NCBI GenBank assembly: GCA_964527205.1 | Contig: CAZGQG010000003.1 | Span: 28,624 to 92,623, forward strand | DNA from: JARICQ01 sp964527205 | GTDB lineage: Bacteria > Bacillota > Clostridia > Tissierellales > Tissierellaceae | Reading direction: 5' to 3' | DNA: 64,000 nt | Shown: positions 1-8,268 of the stretch, one piece after another | How the letters are laid out: every line of letters begins with the position of its first letter | Position numbering within the stretch: the stretch's first letter is position 1 | Notes under the pieces: generated by a model | What the model was told of the DNA's origin: nothing | What the model saw: only the letters and a program-made list of their open reading frames with translations | Databases searched by the model: none | Translations under genes and position numbers: made by a program

Positions 1-173
1 AAGCCATCAGATAGTTCGTAGCCTAGAACCTTTCCCCTCTTGCTAGCTATATATACATTTGCGTCTAATATTTCACTAAGTACCTCTGCAAGATGTGAAA
101 AGGACACTGGTTGGGAACCAAATTCCTGTAGTGATTTATTTAACATCCTGGTCTTTTTCAATAATTTTTCCAA
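1..173 (-). CDS. codY: CodY GTP/branched-chain amino acid-sensing repressor, N-terminal part
   Basis: The reading frame starts with TTG at 173, behind an AGAGGTG ribosome site, and runs off the left window edge, so only 57 residues are visible. The N-terminus (EKLLKKTRMLNKSLQEFG, then a SRRGK-like ASKRGKVLGYEL segment) matches the start of the CodY GAF domain, including the Lys-Thr-Arg stretch and the RGK-LGY strand. CodY is a cytosolic global regulator that represses nitrogen and amino acid genes when GTP and branched-chain amino acids are plentiful. It lies directly downstream of topA, the usual clostridial arrangement. The ligand pocket and the winged-helix DNA-binding domain are outside the window. 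Confidence 0.88.
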   Translation of the reverse strand, partial: MEKLLKKTRMLNKSLQEFGSQPVSFSHLAEVLSEILDANVYIASKRGKVLGYELSDG

Positions 174-243
174 TTTAACACCTCTTTTCACTTATTTTTA
201 CATTTAACCTCTATACCTTTATATCATTACCCATTGCATATCT

Positions 244-279
244 ATTTTAATCTATAATTGTGGAAATGTACAGAAAATT
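244..279 (-). promoter_or_regulatory. codY promoter with CodY-box-like operator
   Basis: On the minus strand a TGTACA -35 (267-272) and TAAAAT -10 (244-249) are separated by 17 bp. The 15-mer at 265-279 reads AATTTTCTGTACATT and matches 13 of 15 positions of the published CodY box (AATTTTCWGAAAATT). It covers the -35 hexamer, so binding would block polymerase. Autoregulation is inferred from position and match only. Confidence 0.5.
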
Positions 280-295
280 TTTACTTTTCCATTAC

Positions 296-2377
296 TTATT
301 TGTCTATATTCTCTGAATACTTACATTCCTTGTTGGTACATTGGATTTTATTTCCCTTTTTACTCCTCTTTATAACCATTAAACTATCACATTCTGGGCA
401 TTTCTTCTCCACAGGCTCATTCCAGGATACAAAGTCACACTTTGGATATTGATTGCATCCATAAAATACCCTGCCCTTTTTAGATTTTCTCCTTATTACT
501 TCTCCACCACATTTTGGGCATTTTACATTTATCTTATCTACTATGGCCTTTGTATTCTTACAGTCTGGATAGCCAGGACAAGCCATGAACTTTCCATACC
601 TTCCATGCTTTATAACCATCATCTTGCCGCACTTTTCACAGGGAACATCTGTTACCTCGTCCTCTATTTCAATGGCTACAATCTTCTCATCTGCATTTTT
701 CATTAAAAGATCAAAGTCCTTATAGAAGTCTGCAACTACATCCTTCCATTTAAGGTCCCCATCTGCAACCTCATCTAGTTTTTCCTCTAACTCTGCAGTA
801 AACTCTTCATTTATAACATCTTTAAAGTATTCTACTAAAAGATCATTTACTAGAAAACCTAACTCTGTTGGAGCAAAGCTCCTGCTTTCAAATTCCACAT
901 AATTTCTAGCTAGGATTGTACCTATGGTTGGGGAATAGGTACTAGGTCTTCCTATACCTAATTCTTCCAAGGTCTTAATCAGAGAAGCCTCTGTATATCT
1001 TCCCGGTGGCTTGGTGAAATGTTGATTAGGCTTTATATCTTCTAAACTTAACTTGTCTCCCTTTTTTAGGACGGGCAGTCTTGAATCCTTTTCTTCCTCA
1101 TCAGCAGATTGATATACCTTTAAAAATCCATCAAAACTAAGTATGGATCCATTGGCCTTAAAGATTATATCATTGCTGGTTGCAACTATGGAATAGGTAT
1201 CATAGACAGCTGGCTTCATCTGTGATGATATTAGCCTTTCCCATATAAGCTTATATAGCCTGTATTGGTCCTTAGTAAGGGAATCCTTTATCATAATAGG
1301 TTCCTTCACTATATAAGTTGGCCTTATGGCCTCATGGGCATCCTGCTCTTTTTTAGACTTCTTTGCATAGGTCCTTCCACCATTGGAATACTCTTTTCCA
1401 TATTTTTCTGTAATTAAAGCCTTGGCTACACCTACAGCTTCTCCTGATAATCTGGTTGAGTCAGTTCTCATATAGGTTATAAGTCCTATAGTTCCCTCTC
1501 CCTTTATATCAATACCCTCATAAAGCTGCTGGGCTACCATCATGGTTTTCTTTGTAGAAAACCTTAATTTCTTTGAAGCATCCTGTTGCAGGGTACTTGT
1601 AGTATAGGGTAGGTAGGGATTTCTTCTCTTCTTACCCTTCTTAACATCACTAACCTGAAAATCTTCCCTGTCAATCCTGTCTAGGATAGCATCTACTTCT
1701 TCCTTGGAATTAAGGTCTAACTTCTTTTCCTTGCCCTCTTCCATTTCTCCGTAAAATTTAGCTTCAAAGCTTTCCTTGTCCTTGGCCAGGTCTGCAATTA
1801 TACTCCAGTATTCTTCAGGCTTAAATTCATTTATTTCTATATCCCTATCGCAGATTAACTTAAGGGCTACACTTTGTACCCTTCCAGCACTAAGTCCCTT
1901 TCTTATCTTTCTCCATAGGAGAGGACTTATCTTATAACCTACCAGTCTATCTAAAATACGCCTAGCTTGCTGGGCATCAACTAGGTCCTGGTCTATTTGT
2001 CTTGGATTATTCATTGCTTTTTTAATTGCTTCCTTGGTTATCTCATTAAATTCAACCCTTACATTGTCCTTATTATCTAGCTTTAAAATATGGGCTAGAT
2101 GCCATGAAATAGCTTCTCCCTCTCTGTCAGGGTCAGTGGCCAGAAAGATCTCATCAGCTTTTTTTGCATGGGCCTTTAGTTCCTTTACAACAGGTCCCTT
2201 ACCTCTTATAGTTATATACCTTGGTTCAAAGTTATTTTCCACATCAATACCTAACATGGACTTAGGCAGGTCCCTTACGTGTCCTACAGATGCAACTACC
2301 TTATATTTTTTTCCTAATATTTTACCAATTGTTTTTGCCTTAGCAGGTGATTCCACCACTACTAATTTTTTCTGCAA
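296..2377 (-). CDS. topA: DNA topoisomerase I
   Basis: Type IA topoisomerase that relaxes negative supercoils by single-strand passage; cytosolic and nucleoid-associated. The 693-residue protein opens with the Toprim motif (VVESPAKAKTI) and carries the DPDREGE acidic metal-binding site. The active-site tyrosine is in GLITYMRTDS (about residue 302). Three C-terminal zinc ribbons follow at about residues 575-690 (CEKCGKM, CPKCGGE, CPECDSL), the usual Firmicutes count. The start is TTG at 2377, with a GGAGGTG ribosome site about 8 nt upstream. It follows dprA by 24 nt and precedes codY, so it probably shares the yraN-yifB-dprA transcript. Confidence 0.97.
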   Translation of the reverse strand: MQKKLVVVESPAKAKTIGKILGKKYKVVASVGHVRDLPKSMLGIDVENNFEPRYITIRGKGPVVKELKAHAKKADEIFLATDPDREGEAISWHLAHILKLDNKDNVRVEFNEITKEAIKKAMNNPRQIDQDLVDAQQARRILDRLVGYKISPLLWRKIRKGLSAGRVQSVALKLICDRDIEINEFKPEEYWSIIADLAKDKESFEAKFYGEMEEGKEKKLDLNSKEEVDAILDRIDREDFQVSDVKKGKKRRNPYLPYTTSTLQQDASKKLRFSTKKTMMVAQQLYEGIDIKGEGTIGLITYMRTDSTRLSGEAVGVAKALITEKYGKEYSNGGRTYAKKSKKEQDAHEAIRPTYIVKEPIMIKDSLTKDQYRLYKLIWERLISSQMKPAVYDTYSIVATSNDIIFKANGSILSFDGFLKVYQSADEEEKDSRLPVLKKGDKLSLEDIKPNQHFTKPPGRYTEASLIKTLEELGIGRPSTYSPTIGTILARNYVEFESRSFAPTELGFLVNDLLVEYFKDVINEEFTAELEEKLDEVADGDLKWKDVVADFYKDFDLLMKNADEKIVAIEIEDEVTDVPCEKCGKMMVIKHGRYGKFMACPGYPDCKNTKAIVDKINVKCPKCGGEVIRRKSKKGRVFYGCNQYPKCDFVSWNEPVEKKCPECDSLMVIKRSKKGNKIQCTNKECKYSENIDK

Positions 2378-2401
2378 AAATAAACACCTCCAATAATACT
2401 C

Positions 2402-3499
2402 CTAAAGAATTGTAAAGATCCTACCACTTAATTCCCTTACAATTCCCTTTAACTCTAAAATAGTTAAGATACTCATTAACTCTCCTATATCTATTCCTGT
2501 CTTATAGGAAATCTCATCACAGTGGATAGCTTCTTCCTGGATACAATTTATTACCCTTATTTCCAGGTCACTGAAATCATCTGGATTAACTTTGTTTTTC
2601 ACTGTATTGTCCCGCTTAAGCTGACTAAGCTGGTATATTTCTTCTAAGACATTATCTATATCAACTAGGGGTATGGCCCCGTCCCTTATTAATTTATTGG
2701 TTCCCTGGCTAAAGATACTATTTATATTGCCAGGTAGGGCAAATACATCTCTCCCTTGGTTTGCAGCATGACTAGCTGTAATAAGGGTCCCAGATTTTTC
2801 CTGGGCCTCAATTACTAGTATACCCAAAGAAAGTCCTGATATGATTCTATTTCTCTGGGGAAAATTATAGGCAAAGGGCTGGGTTCCCAGTGGAAACTCA
2901 GTGATTACAGCACCATTTCCCTCTATTTCCCTATAGAGACCCTTGTTTTTACTAGGATAGACCTTGTCTATACCTGTTCCAAGTACGGCTATGGTCCTGC
3001 CTCCATTTTCCAAGGCACTCCTATGGGCTATGGTATCTATTCCATTGGCCAGGCCACTTACTACAGTAATGCCTAGCTGGACTAATTCCCGGGAAAACTT
3101 TTCTGCAGCCCATTTCCCGTAGTTGGTAGACTTTCTAGAGCCAACTATTCCAATAGCTAAATTATCCTCTTCTATAATACTTCCTTTGCTCCAGATTACA
3201 TTAGGCTTATCTTCCAAATCCATAAGGTTTCTAGGATAGGATTGATCTAATAGGGTTAAAATTTCTACCCCTTCACCCTCTATCTTAAGAAATAATTTCT
3301 CTAAATAAGCTAGATTCCTATTTTTAAAAATCTTATCTACATTAGCTTGACTAAATAAATTCATATTTTCTAGCTTCATTTTATCAATATACCATAAATC
3401 TCCTAAATTTGGAAATATTTGGATTAATTTACTTATATTATAATTGCCAATATTTAAACTATTAAGCCATATTAAGATTTCCCTATCCCCTATATTCAA
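2402..3499 (-). CDS. dprA: DNA-processing protein DprA (Smf)
   Basis: DprA binds incoming single-stranded DNA during uptake and loads RecA. A Rossmann-like core (GIVGSRKSTNYGKW, VSGLANGIDTIAH, VLGTGIDKVYP, PQRNRIISGL) is followed by a C-terminal winged-helix segment, as in standard DprA, with a helical N-terminal region. Possible TTG starts lie at 3514, 3505 and 3499; I chose 3499 because a GGGGG ribosome-site-like run sits about 8 nt before it. Starting at 3514 would overlap yifB by 13 nt and leave no ribosome site. It is paired with yifB, which is also linked to DNA uptake, and is followed by topA. Confidence 0.93.
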   Translation of the reverse strand: MNIGDREILIWLNSLNIGNYNISKLIQIFPNLGDLWYIDKMKLENMNLFSQANVDKIFKNRNLAYLEKLFLKIEGEGVEILTLLDQSYPRNLMDLEDKPNVIWSKGSIIEEDNLAIGIVGSRKSTNYGKWAAEKFSRELVQLGITVVSGLANGIDTIAHRSALENGGRTIAVLGTGIDKVYPSKNKGLYREIEGNGAVITEFPLGTQPFAYNFPQRNRIISGLSLGILVIEAQEKSGTLITASHAANQGRDVFALPGNINSIFSQGTNKLIRDGAIPLVDIDNVLEEIYQLSQLKRDNTVKNKVNPDDFSDLEIRVINCIQEEAIHCDEISYKTGIDIGELMSILTILELKGIVRELSGRIFTIL

Positions 3500-3501
3500 A
3501 A

Positions 3502-5031
3502 TCAAGACCCCCAATACTTATTATCTAAAGCCCTGTATCTTATGGCTTCTAAAACATGCTTGTCCCTAATCTCTATTTCTCCCTCTAGATCAGCTATGGT
3601 TCTAGCTAGTTTAAGTAATTTATTATAGGTTCTTGCGGAAAAATTAAATCTTTTAAAGGCCTGGTTCATTAAATCCTGGGACTTCTTATCCAGCACACAG
3701 TATTTCTTTATGGACTTTACTGGTATTTGAGAATTGCTAGTAATTCCAAGATCTGCAAATCTTTCTAACTGCATTTCCCTGGCCCTGGCAACTCTTCTTC
3801 TCATGTCCTTAGAGGATTCTTCCTTGCCTGTGCTATTAAGCTCCTCATATTTCACAGGGGACACCTCTATATGGATATCTATCCTATCTAAGAGAGGATT
3901 GCTAATCCTTCCCAAGTACCTATCTATACTTGACTGACTACATGTACATTCATGTAGGGGGTCACCTAGATAGCCGCAAGGACAGGGATTCATACTGGCA
4001 ATCAACATAAAGTTAGATGGAAAAATAAGGCTTGCCTTGGCCCTTGATATACTTACAAATCCATCCTCCAGGGGCTGCCTTAGCACCTCTAAGACGGATT
4101 TTTTAAATTCTGGTAATTCATCTAAAAATAAAACCCCATTATGGGAAAGTGACACTTCACCTGGCTTTGGAACTCTTCCTCCACCAATTAAGGCTACTGC
4201 TGAGGCAGTATGGTGAGGTGCTCTAAATTGTCTTCTTTGAATTAAATTGTTAGAAGGGAGCAAGCCGGATATGCTATATATCTTTGTAACCTCTATTGCT
4301 TCCTCAAAGCTAAGCTCAGGCATAATTGTGGGAAGCCTTCTAGCAGCCATGGTCTTTCCTGCTCCAGGAGGCCCTATGATCAGGCAATTATGAAAGCCTG
4401 CAGCAGCTATTTCCAAGGCTCTTTTAAGACCTCTTTGGCCCTTTATATCTGAAAAATCTAAAAGAGATTCTCCATCTTCTTCTATATTATTAATTTCATT
4501 TTCATATGCTTCAATATGTAATTCCTTATTCAAATAATCCACTGCTTGTTTTAAAGTCCTAACTGGAATTATATCAATTCCCTGAATAATTCCACACTCC
4601 CTCCTATTTTCATAGGGAAGGATGCACTTTGATTTCCCTGCCTGTCTCATGGCTATAACCATGGGAAGGGCGCCTTCTATGGGATTTAGCTTGCCATCTA
4701 GGGACAGTTCACCTATTAGTATATAGTCATCCATATTATCCCCTTGAATCAGTCCAGAAGAGCTTAGGATGCCTATGGCAATTGCCAGGTCAAGCTGAGA
4801 GCCTTCTTTTTTTAGATTAGCAGGAGCCAAATTAATGGTTATCCTACTAAGGGGAAATTCATAGCCACTATTTTTTATAGCTGACCTAACCCTTTCCTTG
4901 GATTCCCTTATGGATATATCTGGGAGCCCAACTATATTAAAGCTTGGTATACCCCTGGAAAGATCTGTCTCCACATCTACATTCCAACCATCTAAGCCCT
5001 GAAGTACACAAGTATTTATCTTGGAATACAT
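3502..5031 (-). CDS. yifB: YifB/ComM-family AAA+ ATPase (Mg-chelatase-like)
   Basis: ComM-type hexameric helicase; in other bacteria ComM drives branch migration during natural transformation. The N-terminal Lon-protease-like domain (GLPDISIRESKERVRSAI) is followed by a Mg-chelatase AAA+ core with Walker A GPPGAGKT near residue 220 and Walker B LFLDELPEF. A cysteine cluster (NPCPCGYLGDPLHECTC) and the C-terminal chelatase domain complete the family layout. ATG at 5031 is preferred over an in-frame GTG at 5040 because AAGGGGTG sits 6 nt before it. The stop is TGA, which shows that TGA is a normal stop codon here. Confidence 0.94.
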   Translation of the reverse strand: MYSKINTCVLQGLDGWNVDVETDLSRGIPSFNIVGLPDISIRESKERVRSAIKNSGYEFPLSRITINLAPANLKKEGSQLDLAIAIGILSSSGLIQGDNMDDYILIGELSLDGKLNPIEGALPMVIAMRQAGKSKCILPYENRRECGIIQGIDIIPVRTLKQAVDYLNKELHIEAYENEINNIEEDGESLLDFSDIKGQRGLKRALEIAAAGFHNCLIIGPPGAGKTMAARRLPTIMPELSFEEAIEVTKIYSISGLLPSNNLIQRRQFRAPHHTASAVALIGGGRVPKPGEVSLSHNGVLFLDELPEFKKSVLEVLRQPLEDGFVSISRAKASLIFPSNFMLIASMNPCPCGYLGDPLHECTCSQSSIDRYLGRISNPLLDRIDIHIEVSPVKYEELNSTGKEESSKDMRRRVARAREMQLERFADLGITSNSQIPVKSIKKYCVLDKKSQDLMNQAFKRFNFSARTYNKLLKLARTIADLEGEIEIRDKHVLEAIRYRALDNKYWGS

Positions 5032-5084
5032 ATAATACACCCCTTAAAATTAATCTACTATCTAGGCAATAGTATAGGTCTATT

Positions 5085-5447
5085 TTAATGTCCATAAAAA
5101 GCATTATCTATATGATTGATCTTAATATCTTCTCCTAAATAAACTTCCATAACATCATATCTAGGCTGATAGTTTAGATATTTTCTAGAATTCATATAGA
5201 TTTGGGATGAGTTGATTATTTTATTTTGTTTGCTCCTATTTACAGCTTCACAGGGAAGTCCGTATTTTGTACTGGTCCTTGTCTTCACCTCTATAAATGC
5301 TATTATTTCCCTGGTCTTATCCAGGGCTATAATATCTATTTCTCCTAATTTATTTCTATAATTTAAATCTAAAATAAGGTAGCCCCTAGCTACCAGATAG
5401 GATTTACATAAGGATTCTCCTCTTTTTCCCTTGGAAATATTTGTCAT
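5085..5447 (-). CDS. UPF0102/YraN family nuclease-fold protein
   Basis: Small 120-residue protein with a restriction-endonuclease-like fold. The family signature is clear: KGKRGESLCKSYLVARGY, then NYRNKLGEIDIIA and the acidic FIEVKTRTS motif, matching the E..D..ExK metal-binding pattern of this superfamily. The physiological role of the family is not established. It is first in the rightward-reading order of the yraN-yifB-dprA-topA block on the minus strand, with its own upstream promoter at 5502-5530, which suggests expression with DNA-processing genes. Confidence 0.9.
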   Translation of the reverse strand: MTNISKGKRGESLCKSYLVARGYLILDLNYRNKLGEIDIIALDKTREIIAFIEVKTRTSTKYGLPCEAVNRSKQNKIINSSQIYMNSRKYLNYQPRYDVMEVYLGEDIKINHIDNAFYGH

Positions 5448-5501
5448 AAGATCACCTCTTAGATCTAAACTTTAGAAACAAAATCACAATATCATATATC
5501 T

Positions 5502-5530
5502 ATTTTAACCACTATAGGCAAAATTTTCAA
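5502..5530 (-). promoter_or_regulatory. Promoter for yraN-yifB-dprA-topA
   Basis: Minus-strand TTGAAA (5525-5530) and TAAAAT (5502-5507) with an exact 17-bp spacer, about 55 nt upstream of the yraN start in the gap after rnhB. The match is good for a vegetative sigma factor. It has not been tested. Confidence 0.6.
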
Positions 5531-5540
5531 TCTATTTATG

Positions 5541-5566
5541 AGATAAATAAGGATTTAAATCCTTAT
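5541..5566 (-). terminator. Palindromic hairpin at the rnhB 3' end
   Basis: A perfect 20-nt palindrome (5547-5566, half-site ATAAGGATTT) includes the rnhB stop codon and is followed on the minus strand by TTATC. It can fold as an AT-rich stem and separates rnhB from the yraN promoter. The U-tract is short, so termination may be weak. Confidence 0.45.
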
Positions 5567-6180
5567 CCCTTCTCAGCTAGGATTTTCTTTAAGAAGCTCC
5601 TTCTATGAATTTCTGAGGGACCCTTTTCTAGGATGCTTTCCCTATGCTTTTTGGTTCCATATCCCTTGTGCTGGGATAAGTTATAACCTGGATGGCTTAT
5701 GTCCCATTCCTTGCAAAGATTATCCCTATCTACCTTGGCTATAATAGAGGCGCAGGCTATACCGTGACTCTTTTCATCACCCTTTATAATAGACTTGCTT
5801 GGAATATCAAGGTCCAGCTCCTCAGCGTCAATTAGGGCATAATCCGCCTTAAGAGGATTTCCATCCTGGTCTCTTATGTTTTCTATGGCAGCCTTCATGG
5901 CCAGGCGAGTGCTTTCCTTAATATTTATCTCATCTATAAGCTCAGGTCCTACCCTTCCTATACCAATTCCCAGGGCATTTTTTTTGATTTCCTTATAGAG
6001 CTTGTTTCTTTTCTTTTCACTTAGTTTTTTAGAATCATTTACCTCTGGAATCACAAGACCCCTAGGCATAACAACTGCACAGGCAAGAACGTCTCCTGCA
6101 AGACATCCTCTACCTACCTCATCTATGGCAGCTATATACTTATAGCCTTCCCTATAAATCTCTTCTTCTATCTCTAGCAT
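5563..6180 (-). CDS. rnhB: Ribonuclease HII
   Basis: Removes RNA from RNA-DNA hybrids and single misincorporated ribonucleotides in the cytosol. The 205-residue protein has the N-terminal DEVGRGCLAGDV motif with catalytic Asp20 and Glu21. NDSKKLSEKKR is the conserved substrate-binding segment, an acidic ALIDAEE supplies the third carboxylate region, and KSHGIACASIIAKVDRD is the typical HII signature. It lies 4 nt downstream of rbgA, the usual rplS-rbgA-rnhB order in Firmicutes, and almost certainly shares its transcript. Confidence 0.96.
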   Translation of the reverse strand: MLEIEEEIYREGYKYIAAIDEVGRGCLAGDVLACAVVMPRGLVIPEVNDSKKLSEKKRNKLYKEIKKNALGIGIGRVGPELIDEINIKESTRLAMKAAIENIRDQDGNPLKADYALIDAEELDLDIPSKSIIKGDEKSHGIACASIIAKVDRDNLCKEWDISHPGYNLSQHKGYGTKKHRESILEKGPSEIHRRSFLKKILAEKG

Positions 6181-6184
6181 CTTC

Positions 6185-7039
6185 CTACTCCTCTTCCTCC
6201 GGATATTCTAAAGTGATATTTCCTATTACACCTTTTCTAAACTCATCTAGGACTATATTGCTGATCTTAGTGTAGTCTATCTCCCCACCTCTAATTATAC
6301 AGCCTCTACGCTGTCCCATAAGCTCCATTACCTCTAAGGGAGACCTATCCTCTATGTGAATCTTATATCTTGTTTCAAGCATCCTAGGAGCCACCTCCAT
6401 TAGCCTTTGGATAAGTCTAAGGGCTAGGGTTTCTGTATCTAGGATTTCATCCTTTATAGCTCCAGTAAAGGCAAGATTTAAACCTACCTTAGGATCTTCA
6501 AATTTAGGCCAAAGAATTCCCGGTGTATCAAGAAGTTCTAATTTACCCTTTATTTTAATCCACTGATTGGTCTTAGTAACTCCAGGTCTATTACCTACCT
6601 TGGCACCTCTCCTACCTGAGAGACTGTTGATTAGGGTAGACTTTCCCACATTAGGTATGCCAATTATCATAACCCTAATAGGCCTGTTTATTATGCCTCT
6701 TTTTTCATAGGCTTTTCTCTTTTCAGCAGTAACCTCATAGGATAGGTCAATAAGCTTGTCTACTCCCTTGCCCTGCATGGAGTTTACCATTACTGAACTA
6801 ATATTATTTTCTTCAAAATACTCCTGCCATTCCTTATTGGCATTTTGATCTGCCAAATCTGCCTTATTTAAAATAACTATCCTAGGCTTGTCTCCTACTA
6901 TAGCTTCTATGAGAGGATTTTGACTGCTCCTTGGAGCCCTTGCATCAATAAGTTCATATACAAGGTCTACCATCTTCAAATTCTTTTCAATAGATTCTCT
7001 AGTCTTCTTCATATGACCAGGATACCAATTAATCTTCAT
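6185..7039 (-). CDS. rbgA: Ribosome biogenesis GTPase RbgA (YlqF)
   Basis: Circularly permuted GTPase needed for late maturation of the 50S subunit. From the chosen start, the motif order G4-G1-G3 is visible: NKAD at 58-61, GIPNVGKST at 127-135 and DTPG at 171-174. The N-terminal NWYPGHMKKT signature is typical of YlqF. ATG at 7039 is chosen over an in-frame GTG at 7051 because GGGTGAAAAT precedes it directly. It is downstream of rplS, whose product is incorporated in the same subunit, and is separated from it by a hairpin. Confidence 0.96.
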   Translation of the reverse strand: MKINWYPGHMKKTRESIEKNLKMVDLVYELIDARAPRSSQNPLIEAIVGDKPRIVILNKADLADQNANKEWQEYFEENNISSVMVNSMQGKGVDKLIDLSYEVTAEKRKAYEKRGIINRPIRVMIIGIPNVGKSTLINSLSGRRGAKVGNRPGVTKTNQWIKIKGKLELLDTPGILWPKFEDPKVGLNLAFTGAIKDEILDTETLALRLIQRLMEVAPRMLETRYKIHIEDRSPLEVMELMGQRRGCIIRGGEIDYTKISNIVLDEFRKGVIGNITLEYPEEEE

Positions 7040-7051
7040 ATTTTCACCCAC

Positions 7052-7083
7052 TTAAATAAAATTGGGACTATATAGTCCCAATT
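7052..7083 (-). terminator. Palindromic terminator after rplS
   Basis: A perfect 24-nt palindrome at 7060-7083 (half-site AATTGGGACTAT) is followed on the minus strand by TTATTTAA. It lies in the 46-nt gap between the rplS stop and rbgA. It looks like an intrinsic terminator or attenuator that would lower rbgA and rnhB transcription relative to rplS. Confidence 0.6.
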
Positions 7084-7085
7084 CT

Positions 7086-7433
7086 CTAGTAATATTTCTT
7101 TTCTTTAACTCTTGACGCCTTACCTTGTCTTTCTCTTAGGTAGAATAATTTTGCTCTTCTTGCTTGACCATGTCTAGTAACAGTTAATTTCTCAATTCTA
7201 GGTGAATGTATTGGGAAAGTTCTTTCCACACCAACACCATAGGAAACTCTTCTAACTGTAAATGTACCTCTAGTACCCCTACCTTGTTTCTTAATAACTG
7301 TTCCTTCATATGTTTGAATTCTTTCACGAGTACCTTCAACAACTCTATAATCAACCTTAACAGTATCTCCAACCTTGAAGTCTGTAAGATTTTCTTTTAC
7401 TTGTTCATCTTCAATCATTTTAATGAAATCCAT
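7086..7433 (-). CDS. rplS: 50S ribosomal protein L19
   Basis: Ribosomal protein at the 30S-50S interface. The 115-residue length and core match the family (FKVGDTVKVDYRVVEGTRERIQ, YEGTVIKKQGRGTRGTFTVRR, VERTFPIHSPRIEKLTV and the basic ARRAKLFYLRERQGKASRVKE tail). The start follows a strong GGAGGC ribosome site. It lies between trmD and rbgA, as in most Firmicutes, but here has a dedicated promoter right after the trmD stop and a structured leader, so it can be expressed apart from the upstream rpsP-rimM-trmD genes. Confidence 0.98.
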   Translation of the reverse strand: MDFIKMIEDEQVKENLTDFKVGDTVKVDYRVVEGTRERIQTYEGTVIKKQGRGTRGTFTVRRVSYGVGVERTFPIHSPRIEKLTVTRHGQARRAKLFYLRERQGKASRVKEKKYY

Positions 7434-7440
7434 TTTTTTT

Positions 7441-7500
7441 GCCTCCCCTCTTACTGGACTTTCCTCTCTGAGAAGTCAGTCCCTGATTGCCTGCGCTAGA
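7441..7500 (-). promoter_or_regulatory. rplS 5' leader with hairpin (candidate autoregulatory element)
   Basis: Between the promoter and the rplS ribosome site the leader RNA can pair GGACT (7478-7482) with AGTCC (7456-7460), enclosing a TTCTC/GAGGAA upper stem. An L19 leader motif is known from other Firmicutes at this position. I cannot confirm that this sequence matches that model. Confidence 0.35.
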
Positions 7501-7501
7501 T

Positions 7502-7530
7502 ATTATAGCATAGGCTTTATTCTAACACAA
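7502..7530 (-). promoter_or_regulatory. rplS promoter
   Basis: Minus-strand TTGTGT (7525-7530) and consensus TATAAT (7502-7507) with a 17-bp spacer. The -35 abuts the trmD stop codon, so rplS has its own start of transcription within the operon. Confidence 0.65.
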
Positions 7531-8268
7531 CTAAATTTCTTTCTTTAATCTCTTCTTAATTTCAGATAATATTTTCTTATCTTCCCTGTCCAAATCTGCC
7601 TCTTTGATCATATCTGGCCTTTTTAACAGGGTAGTTTCCAAGGATTTTTTCCTCTTCCATTCATGGATCTTCCTGTGATCACCAGAAATCAAAACATCTG
7701 GCACACTGTGTCCCTTGAATACTCTAGGTCTAGTGTACTGAGGAGCTTCTAAAAGACCATGGTAGTGAGATTCATCCTTGTAGGAATCCTCTGATCTAAG
7801 TACTCCAGGCAGTAGCCTTATAATAGAATCCATAAGCACCATAGCAGCAAGTTCTCCTCCTGTAAGGACAAAGTCTCCTATGGATATCTCATCATCTATA
7901 TAGTTTTCTACTATCCTATTGTCCAAGCCTTCATAGTGTCCGCAGACTAGTACCAAATCTTCTTCCCTAGATAGTTCCAGGGCAAGCTCTTGGTCCAAGG
8001 TTCTTCCCTGGGGAGATAAATAAATCACCCTAGAATTTTCTCCTCTAGAACTTTTTATTGCATCATGGACTGGCTGAGCTGTCATAAGCATTCCAGTTCC
8101 ACCACCAAAGGGATAATCATCTACCTTCTTGTGCTTGTTTTTTGAAAAATCCCTTATATTTATATTATCAATAATGACTTTTTCATCCTCTACTGCTCTT
8201 CCTATTATGCTCCACTCCAAAAAACTTTGGAAGAATTCAGGAAATAAGCTTAGTATGTGAATTTTCAT
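7531..8268 (-). CDS. trmD: tRNA (guanine-N1-)-methyltransferase TrmD
   Basis: SAM-dependent enzyme that makes m1G37 next to the anticodon and so prevents frameshifting. The 245-residue protein has the trefoil-knot SPOUT motifs: DDYPFGGGTGM (51-60), VCGHYEGLDNR (about 108-118) and VLTGGELA (134-141), plus the GLLEAPQYTRP substrate segment. Its start overlaps the rimM stop by 4 nt (ATGA type), which indicates translational coupling. It belongs to the rpsP-khpA-rimM-trmD cluster. Confidence 0.98.
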   Translation of the reverse strand: MKIHILSLFPEFFQSFLEWSIIGRAVEDEKVIIDNINIRDFSKNKHKKVDDYPFGGGTGMLMTAQPVHDAIKSSRGENSRVIYLSPQGRTLDQELALELSREEDLVLVCGHYEGLDNRIVENYIDDEISIGDFVLTGGELAAMVLMDSIIRLLPGVLRSEDSYKDESHYHGLLEAPQYTRPRVFKGHSVPDVLISGDHRKIHEWKRKKSLETTLLKRPDMIKEADLDREDKKILSEIKKRLKKEI

